A stretch of DNA of 64,000 nt from the NCBI GenBank assembly GCA_002270565.1, contig NQMI01000045.1, forward strand, positions 1 to 64,000, read 5' to 3'. Shown here one piece after another: positions 57,940 to 64,000 of the stretch. The position numbers were made by a program, and so were the translations under genes. The stretch comes from Stenocarpella maydis. Lineage: Eukaryota; Ascomycota; Sordariomycetes; Diaporthales; Diaporthaceae. The stretch's first letter is position 1. Every line of letters starts with the position of its first letter. A model generated the notes under the pieces. That model worked only from the letters and a program-made list of their open reading frames with translations, had not been told where the DNA came from and searched no databases.

Positions 57940-58564
57940 CTACTCCATCTCGACGGTGGCGCCCAGCTCCTTCAGCGTCGCCACGATCTTCTCGGCCTCG
58001 TCCTTCGGCACCGAGTCCTTCATCAGCTTAGGCGCGCTCTCCACGAACTTCTTAGACTCCACCAGACTCAGCCCCAGCAGGCTCTTGATCTCCTTGATCA
58101 CCTTAGGCTTCGCGGCCGCGTCGAACTTGACCAGCTTCACGCTGAACAGGGTCTTCTCCTGGGCCGCCGGGGCCTCCTCCTCGGCCTCTGCTGCGGCAGC
58201 TGCCGGTGCAGCGGGCGCGGCGGACGCGGCAGCAAAGCCCCCGACGGGCAGGTCTGGGATGTTGAGCCGCGACTGTCGAGAAGGAGTGTTCAGCTCCATG
58301 CCCAATGCTTCACAATGTCAGCCCGCTGTGGTGCCCTCTTACCTTCAGGCCTGAGACCAGGTCTGCGGTCTCCAGGAGAGTCAGTTGGCTGATCTGGTCC
58401 ACAATGCCGGCGATCTTGGGGTTCGTGGGTGCGGCCGCGGCGTCGGTGGATTGGTGCCGCCGCGATATCCTTTGCTGGGCGAGGGCGCCGGTCCTTCGGA
58501 TGGTGGAGGTGGAGCGGAGCTGACGAGCGCAGCATTGAGCCGCGTACCTGCCGGAGAGAGACAT
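57940..58564 (-). CDS. MRPL12: Mitochondrial ribosomal protein bL12 (L7/L12)
   Basis: Stalk protein of the mitochondrial large subunit that recruits translation factors. Exons 58564-58343 and 58272-57940 (70-nt intron) give 184 residues. The first 45 residues are Arg/Ser/Gln-rich and lack acidic residues, as in a mitochondrial presequence. The dimerisation domain includes IAGIVDQISQLTLLETADLV. An Ala/Glu hinge (GFAAASAAPAAPAAAAAEAE) links to the globular domain KTLFSVKLVKFDAAAKPKVI, then KEIKSLLGLSLVESKKFVES and AEKIVATLKELGATVEME, the standard L12 C-terminus. The ATG at 58564 is the first Met in the presequence frame. Confidence 0.92.
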
Positions 58565-59204
58565 GGCGCGCGGTTTGTGTGAAAGAGAGCCTCTGCGTAG
58601 AGACGGAGGGGATCGGCCAGTGGAGTCCTGGTGCTTCAATGCGCGCGCGTTGATGATGTCCAAAGATTTCGCACGAGGCTTGAAGCTGCTGCGCTTATGT
58701 AAGCATGTGGGTTCCGCGCTTGAGTGGACCGCGTCCCTGACGTGCAATGGTAGGAATCATCCCTGTCCAAAAAAAAATTAGGTACAGTAGTCTGCAGCGC
58801 TCAACTCAGACGGGACAGATTTTTTTTTTTTTTTTTTAAAAAAAAAAAATAATTTCCCGATTAAACAGTCAATGTCCACCCACGCAGCTTTTAATGTTGG
58901 CCCACCCAGGAAAAGGAATTAAGCGTGCGGGATACTGTAAATTCTTGTACCCCTCCTTTCAAATACCCTGCCTCAGAGCCTCCTAACGCGCCTTAAAGGA
59001 AAAATCCTCCCTCTGGGTGTGTAGAGAGCCTTCCTCTAGGGTTGTGGCTGGGTCTAGGGTTAGAGTTTATTGCCTATCTAGGTTTAGGGGTTGAGCTAAT
59101 GCTAACAGCTGGGTGGGCGGTCCTGAAAAGCTAGGTGCGAGAATGTTGACTGAAAAAAAAGATCGTCACTGTCGCTCAACGACATAACTTTGCGATATCT
59201 CGCC
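58565..59204. promoter_or_regulatory. Bidirectional promoter, bL12m / midasin
   Basis: 640 bases between two divergent translation-related genes. It contains a perfect homopolymer pair T18-A12 (58820-58849) and AT-rich flanks, which should exclude nucleosomes. It also has several AGGGTT/TAGGTTTAGGG-like stretches near 59036-59092. Confidence 0.5.
58820..58849. repeat. Poly(dT)18-poly(dA)12 inverted repeat
   Basis: Eighteen T directly followed by twelve A form a perfect palindromic homopolymer pair in the centre of the divergent promoter. Such tracts disfavour nucleosomes. The exact lengths are prone to sequencing error. Confidence 0.8.
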
Positions 59205-62200
59205 ATGGCGAAATACGACGTGAGCTCGCAGAGGGCGTCTCTGCTCAGCGATGCGACAATATTGGCGCATTTACCGTCCGAGTTGCTGCACATCATTCGC
59301 AACCAGAATCCGACAAACCTTCTAGACGCCCTATCGCAGGCGGCGCTCATACCTCGACTAACAGGCCGCATATTCGCCCACTTCGAGCCTGTCTTTGCAG
59401 ATATCTGCGCCAGATGGGTCCTCAACCCTCAGCAAGGAAGCTGTCACGATGACATACTCGCATCATTTGCTAGAGTATTACCGTTTTCCCCACACCTTTC
59501 CGTTTTCCTAGAAGCTCATCTCAAGACCATTGCATCACCTGGATCTGAGGCTGCCCGCCTCGACCTTGCCGAGTCTTCAAGATCGCTGGGGCCAGACGCA
59601 TTCCTGAAGCGGCTTTTGGCAGTATGGCGTCTTCTGAATTTTGATCGGAAAGCCTTCTCGTATCTGGTGTTGCCATCTGATGTTCAGACCCTCTTCTCAC
59701 ACTCATACGCCCCTGTCAGATACCTAGCAATACGAATCCTTTGCCTCCTTCTGAGAGCATCCGATCACAGACTTGAAGCACTCATAAGGCATCACATTCC
59801 CGAGAATGAGCCCCTGACTGGTGACTTTGACGGGAAGCCTATAGATTACGGGTTCTTGTCATTGTTTGAGCATGCTCGTGCCGAGTCAATACAGAAGCAC
59901 ATCACCGCTGTGAAAGAACAAGTGCAAGAACTTCCCCCCTCACGCATACCGCCCCAAAACCTCACCAGCCTGGTCGTTCATTATGGAAATACTTTACTTC
60001 CCAGGCCGCGTGGTGCGCCAAAGCGTGGCTCCTCTCTCATCGCCACTCCCACGACTCTCCGGAATCTCGAGAGCCTTGCCAAGCTCCTCCAGCAGCCAGG
60101 ACCCATTCTCCTCCACGGACCCTCTGGTGCCGGCAAAACGGCCTCAGCTCTGGAGCTGGCACATGAGCTCGGAATGGACGAGAGTCTCGTCACTCTGCAC
60201 CTGAACGAGCAGACTGACGCAAAGATGCTCATCGGCCTATACACCACCGGGACAAAGCCGGGTTCTTTCGAGTGGAGGCCGGGTATTCTCACCACGGCAG
60301 TCAGGGAAGGAAGATGGGTTCTCATAGAAGACCTCGACCGCGCGCCGACAGAGGTCATGAGCACACTACTTCCCCTCATTGAGAGGGGAGAGCTCCTTAT
60401 CCCCAGCCGTGGCGAGACGATAAAGGCCCCTAGCAGTTTCCGCATGTTGGCTACGGTGAGGACGCACAAGGGCATGGATGGCCAAGAAAATATTCCTTCC
60501 CTGCTTGGGCTGCGATTCTGGACCTTGTTGCCGGTACAAAGCATGGTGCAAGAGGAGCTCCAGGCGGTGATGCACGAAAAGTATCCACTCCTGAGGAAGT
60601 TTGTGGAAGACCCTATTCTCAAGGTCTATGAGCGCGTGTGTCTTCTCTTGAGCAACTCGGGACTTATCCCAGGCGTGTCAGCAGCGTCAGAACGCCCGAT
60701 CAGCTCCAGGGATCTCTTTAAGTGGTGCCGGCGTTTGGAGAAGATCATCGCTTCAACAGGTGCGAAGACGGGCGAGGAGCCGATCAGCGAGACGGCCTAC
60801 GACGGCATGTTCATGGAGGCGATCGACTGCTTCGCAAGTGGCATCAAGGACTATCGAGTACGCGACAAGCTGGTTATCCACATCGGCGAACTGATGGGGA
60901 AATCGAGCCAGCGCGTGGAGCATCACCTCGGCTCGCACATTCCACGCCTCGTGGAAACCGAAACACACCTCACGGTCGGACGATCAACATTGCGGAAGAC
61001 GAGACGACCAGATCGCGTGACGAAATCGAGAAGGCCATTCGCGCGGACCACGCACGCCAGGCGATTGCTGGAGCAGATCTCCGTGGCAGTGAGCTTGAAG
61101 GAACCGGTATTGCTTGTGGGCGAGACTGGTATAGGCAAGACCACGGTAGTACAGCAGCTCGCTGAAACCCTCGGCCAAAGATTGTTTGCTGTGAATCTTT
61201 CCCAGCAGAGCGAGGTTGGTGATTTGTTGGGCGGTTTCAAACCTATCAATGTGCGCAACCTGGCTGTCCCCCTGAAGGAGGAGTTCGAGGACCTCTTTGC
61301 GGCAACTGGAATCTCGGAAGAAAAGAACCAAAAGTACTTAAAGTCTATCAACAAGGGCATCGCGAAAGGAAAATGGTCCGAAGTTGCGAAACTATGGAAC
61401 CAGGCACCAAAGATTTTTGAAGAGATACTGAAGGTAAAGACTGCGGAAGAAAAGAACCGGGAGAGAGCGCGTGACGCCGAGGGTCAGCCTGCAAAGAGGC
61501 GGAAGACTGGCTCAACGAAGTTGGAGACGCTGCTGCAGCTCAAGCCTCGTTGGGATAAATTCTCAAAGAATCTGGAACAGTTCACTATCCAGCTGTCTGG
61601 AGGTTCAGGTGGATTCGCGTTTGCCTTTATCGAGGGAAACATCGTCAAGGCTGTCAGGAACGGAGACTGGGTGCTCCTAGATGAGATAAACCTGGCATCA
61701 CCTGACACGTTGGAAAGCATCGCGGACTTGCTCCAAGCAGGGCCAGATGCGACACCTTCGATACTTCTTTCCGAAACGGGCGAGATTGAGAGGATCCAAG
61801 CCCATCCCAACTTCAGGATATTCGGGGCGATGAATCCCGCAACCGACGTTGGGAAACGAGACTTGCCCCAAGGGCTCAGATCAAGGTTCACAGAGCTGTA
61901 CGTGTCTAGCCCAGACAAGGATTCCAAGGATCTTGTCACTATTATCAAGTCATATCTCAACGGCCAGAACTCTCAGGTCGATCAGGCTGCCGACAAGGTG
62001 GCCAATCTCTACATGCGCATCAAGGAGCTTGCCGAGGCCAAAGCCCTTGTTGATGGCGCGAACGAAGTCCCACACTTCAGCTTGCGTACCTTGACACGAG
62101 TTTTGACGTACGTTAATGATGTCGCCCCATACTACGGGCTCGAGAGGTCTTTGTACGAAGGTTTCTGCATGGGTTTCCTGACTCTCCTGAGTCGAGATTC

Positions 62201-64000
62201 GGAGGCACAGGTCATGCCCCTTATTGTGCAGCACTTGCTTGGCAAGGATCTGAACCGTATTCTCTCAAGACCGCCCAAGTATCCATCTGATGGGCGGGAA
62301 TACGTCAAATTCAGGGACACAGACAACAGCCGAATCTACTGGCTGCTGAAAGGAGCCGAAACCCCGCAGGAACGTGCAGACTACATCAGAACGCCGTACG
62401 TTGAGCGGAACTTGTTGAACTTGGTGCGAGCTACCTCCACGAGGCGATTCCCTATCCTCATCCAGGGACCAACCTCAGCGGGAAAGACGAGTATGATCGA
62501 GTACCTCGCCGAGTACAGCGGAAATAAGTTTGTGCGGATCAACAACCATGAACACACTGATCTGCAGGAATACCTAGGCACATATATATCCGGCTCAGAT
62601 GGCAAGTTGAAGTTCCAGGAAGGTCTGCTGGTACAGGCCATGCGCCAGGGACACTGGATTGTGCTTGACGAGCTGAACTTGGCACCTACCGATATTCTTG
62701 AGGCCCTCAACCGTCTTCTCGACGACAATCGTGAGCTGCTGATCCCGGAGACTCAAGAGATCGTCCGTCCTCATGAGAACTTTATGCTCTTTGCAACTCA
62801 AAATCCGCCAGGACTCTATGGAGGTCGTAAAGTCCTCTCCAGAGCTTTCCGCAACCGTTTCCTCGAGCTCCACTACGACGACATCCCTGAGGACGAGTTG
62901 GAACACATTCTGCAGAAGCGAAGCGTCAATACTGCGCCTTCCGACTGCAAGAGGATTGTCTCCGTCTACAAGGAGCTTTCCCGCCTGCGGCAGACCAGCA
63001 GAGTCTTTGAACAGAAAGACAGTTTTGCAACTCTGAGAGATCTCTTTAGGTGGGCCCTTCGGGATGCTGAAACACGAGAAGATATTGCAAATAATGGCTT
63101 CATGCTTTTGGCAGAACGGGTCCGAGACGACCAGGAACGCAACGCGGTGAAACAGGTGATCGAGACAGTCTTCAAGGTAAAGATCGACCCAGACCAGCTA
63201 TACAATGAGAGATTTACAAGGGCGATACGGCGGGCCAGTCTGAAGGACAACAAGCAGGGCGTAGTGTGGACCAATGCCATGCGCAGACTGTATACTCTCG
63301 TCTCCCAGGCTCTGCGGAATAATGAACCGATTCTCCTGGTCGGTGAGACTGGATGTGGAAAAACAACAATCTGCCAGTTGCTTGCCGAATCTCTTGGCAA
63401 AGAGCTCCATATCCTCAACGCACACCAGAACACTGAGACGGGTGACTTGATCGGCTCACAGCGACCAGTCCGGAACCGCGGGGCGATTGCGGAATCGCTG
63501 AAGCAAAGCCTTGTGGAAGCTTTCGAGTCTTTGGGACAGTCTCCCCAGGGCAGCATCGATGACCTCCTAGCGCGCTACCATGCCCTCCCTGAGGATGATA
63601 AGAACCGTGTACCTGGCGTCGTGCAGGAGAAGGTCCTCGCAAATGAGATCAGGAGCAAGGCGCTCTTCGAATGGTCAGACGGCAGTCTCGTGCATGCCAT
63701 GAAGGAAGCACATTTCTTCCTTCTCGATGAGATCTCTCTAGCAGACGACTCCGTGCTTGAAAGGCTCAACTCTGTCCTTGAACCGGGGCGAAGCCTGTTG
63801 CTGGCCGAGAAAGGCACAGACAACTCGTTCGTGCGCGCAGCAAACGGCTTCCAGTTCTTTGCAACGATGAATCCTGGCGGTGACTTCGGCAAGAAGGAGC
63901 TCTCGCCCGCATTGAGGAACAGGTTCACGGAGATCTGGGTGCCGCCATTGTCAAATCGGCAAGATATTCTGGACATCGTTGTCGACAAACTGAAGCCCCA
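59205..64000 (+). CDS. MDN1: Midasin, dynein-like AAA ATPase of ribosome biogenesis (5' part)
   Basis: Midasin (Rea1) removes assembly factors such as Ytm1 and Rsa4 from pre-60S particles in the nucleolus and nucleoplasm. The frame is open from ATG 59205 to the window end, 1598 complete codons, with no visible intron; the full protein is about 4,900 residues, so roughly one third is seen. After a helical N-terminal region (1-290) come AAA modules with Walker A at GPSGAGKT (K311), GETGIGKT (K645), GPTSAGKT (K1094) and GETGCGKT (K1386). Walker B-like motifs include WVLIEDLDRAP, WVLLDEINLA, WIVLDELNLAP and FFLLDEISLADD. GAMNPATDVGKR and ATMNPGGDFGKKEL are sensor-1 regions. AAA5, AAA6, the linker, the acidic region and the MIDAS domain lie beyond the edge. 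The AAA1 Walker B reads IEDLD, as expected for a less active first module. Confidence 0.95.
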   Translation, partial: MAKYDVSSQRASLLSDATILAHLPSELLHIIRNQNPTNLLDALSQAALIPRLTGRIFAHFEPVFADICARWVLNPQQGSCHDDILASFARVLPFSPHLSVFLEAHLKTIASPGSEAARLDLAESSRSLGPDAFLKRLLAVWRLLNFDRKAFSYLVLPSDVQTLFSHSYAPVRYLAIRILCLLLRASDHRLEALIRHHIPENEPLTGDFDGKPIDYGFLSLFEHARAESIQKHITAVKEQVQELPPSRIPPQNLTSLVVHYGNTLLPRPRGAPKRGSSLIATPTTLRNLESLAKLLQQPGPILLHGPSGAGKTASALELAHELGMDESLVTLHLNEQTDAKMLIGLYTTGTKPGSFEWRPGILTTAVREGRWVLIEDLDRAPTEVMSTLLPLIERGELLIPSRGETIKAPSSFRMLATVRTHKGMDGQENIPSLLGLRFWTLLPVQSMVQEELQAVMHEKYPLLRKFVEDPILKVYERVCLLLSNSGLIPGVSAASERPISSRDLFKWCRRLEKIIASTGAKTGEEPISETAYDGMFMEAIDCFASGIKDYRVRDKLVIHIGELMGKSSQRVEHHLGSHIPRLVETETHLTVGRSTLRKTRRPDRVTKSRRPFARTTHARRLLEQISVAVSLKEPVLLVGETGIGKTTVVQQLAETLGQRLFAVNLSQQSEVGDLLGGFKPINVRNLAVPLKEEFEDLFAATGISEEKNQKYLKSINKGIAKGKWSEVAKLWNQAPKIFEEILKVKTAEEKNRERARDAEGQPAKRRKTGSTKLETLLQLKPRWDKFSKNLEQFTIQLSGGSGGFAFAFIEGNIVKAVRNGDWVLLDEINLASPDTLESIADLLQAGPDATPSILLSETGEIERIQAHPNFRIFGAMNPATDVGKRDLPQGLRSRFTELYVSSPDKDSKDLVTIIKSYLNGQNSQVDQAADKVANLYMRIKELAEAKALVDGANEVPHFSLRTLTRVLTYVNDVAPYYGLERSLYEGFCMGFLTLLSRDSEAQVMPLIVQHLLGKDLNRILSRPPKYPSDGREYVKFRDTDNSRIYWLLKGAETPQERADYIRTPYVERNLLNLVRATSTRRFPILIQGPTSAGKTSMIEYLAEYSGNKFVRINNHEHTDLQEYLGTYISGSDGKLKFQEGLLVQAMRQGHWIVLDELNLAPTDILEALNRLLDDNRELLIPETQEIVRPHENFMLFATQNPPGLYGGRKVLSRAFRNRFLELHYDDIPEDELEHILQKRSVNTAPSDCKRIVSVYKELSRLRQTSRVFEQKDSFATLRDLFRWALRDAETREDIANNGFMLLAERVRDDQERNAVKQVIETVFKVKIDPDQLYNERFTRAIRRASLKDNKQGVVWTNAMRRLYTLVSQALRNNEPILLVGETGCGKTTICQLLAESLGKELHILNAHQNTETGDLIGSQRPVRNRGAIAESLKQSLVEAFESLGQSPQGSIDDLLARYHALPEDDKNRVPGVVQEKVLANEIRSKALFEWSDGSLVHAMKEAHFFLLDEISLADDSVLERLNSVLEPGRSLLLAEKGTDNSFVRAANGFQFFATMNPGGDFGKKELSPALRNRFTEIWVPPLSNRQDILDIVVDKLKP

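Noticed and set aside
59030..59095. TAGGG-like repeats resembling an interstitial telomere
   Set aside because: The units are irregular (TAGGGTT, TCTAGGG, TTTAGGGG) and not tandem, so a telomeric origin is not supported.
1..64000. Biosynthetic gene cluster, CRISPR array or intact transposon
   Set aside because: No PKS, NRPS or terpene synthase, no spaced repeats, and no transposase or reverse transcriptase motif was found on either strand.

Overview
The window is nuclear DNA from a filamentous ascomycete, most likely a Sordariomycete. Genes are split by short GT-AG introns (51-148 nt) with CTRAC-type branch sites. The proteins are typical of this group: a DUF3176 membrane protein, a HAM1-like protein, a fungal neurochondrin-type protein, LIG4, CTK3, HAT1 and small secreted cysteine-rich proteins. 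I recognise no rRNA, tRNA, CRISPR array or intact transposon.

Layout. 2.0-4.2 kb (+): secreted S10 serine carboxypeptidase. 4.5-4.8 kb (-): 100-residue secreted cysteine-rich protein. 5.9-7.8 kb (-): DUF3176 membrane protein. 8.5-9.2 kb (+): bacterial-type uracil phosphoribosyltransferase. 11.2-14.0 kb (-): HAM1-like protein. 16.8-19.7 kb (+): DNA ligase IV. 20.3-21.3 kb (+): broken protein kinase gene. 21.9-24.0 kb (+): neurochondrin-family protein. 25.0-28.3 kb (+): unusually long YL1/Swc2 subunit of the SWR1 complex. 28.3-29.5 kb: one probable (-) and one tentative (+) secreted cysteine-rich protein. 29.5-32.5 kb: AT-rich island with decayed coding traces. 32.5-33.9 kb (+): class-V PLP enzyme. 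34.4-37.4 kb (+): ClC-type chloride transporter. 37.7-40.6 kb (-): DNA ligase I. 41.4-42.9 kb (-): pyruvate dehydrogenase E1 alpha with a GC-AG intron. 43.8-46.0 kb (-): F-box/WD40 protein. 46.0-50.6 kb: long gene-poor stretch. 50.6-51.9 kb (-): ZIP transporter. 52.6-54.1 kb (+): HAT1. 54.5-55.6 kb (-): pyrroline-5-carboxylate reductase. 56.5-57.4 kb (+): CTK3. 57.9-58.6 kb (-): mitochondrial ribosomal protein bL12. 59.2 kb to the end (+): first third of midasin, cut by the window edge.

Most genes are conserved housekeeping functions: DNA joining, chromatin, transcription, translation and ribosome assembly, and central metabolism. They are placed individually and not as a biosynthetic cluster. 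The accessory material is the secreted cysteine-rich proteins, the kinase relic, and the AT-rich island beside the class-V PLP enzyme. Exon boundaries were chosen by hand from splice consensus, reading-frame phase and family conservation. Every multi-exon model given here closes in frame.
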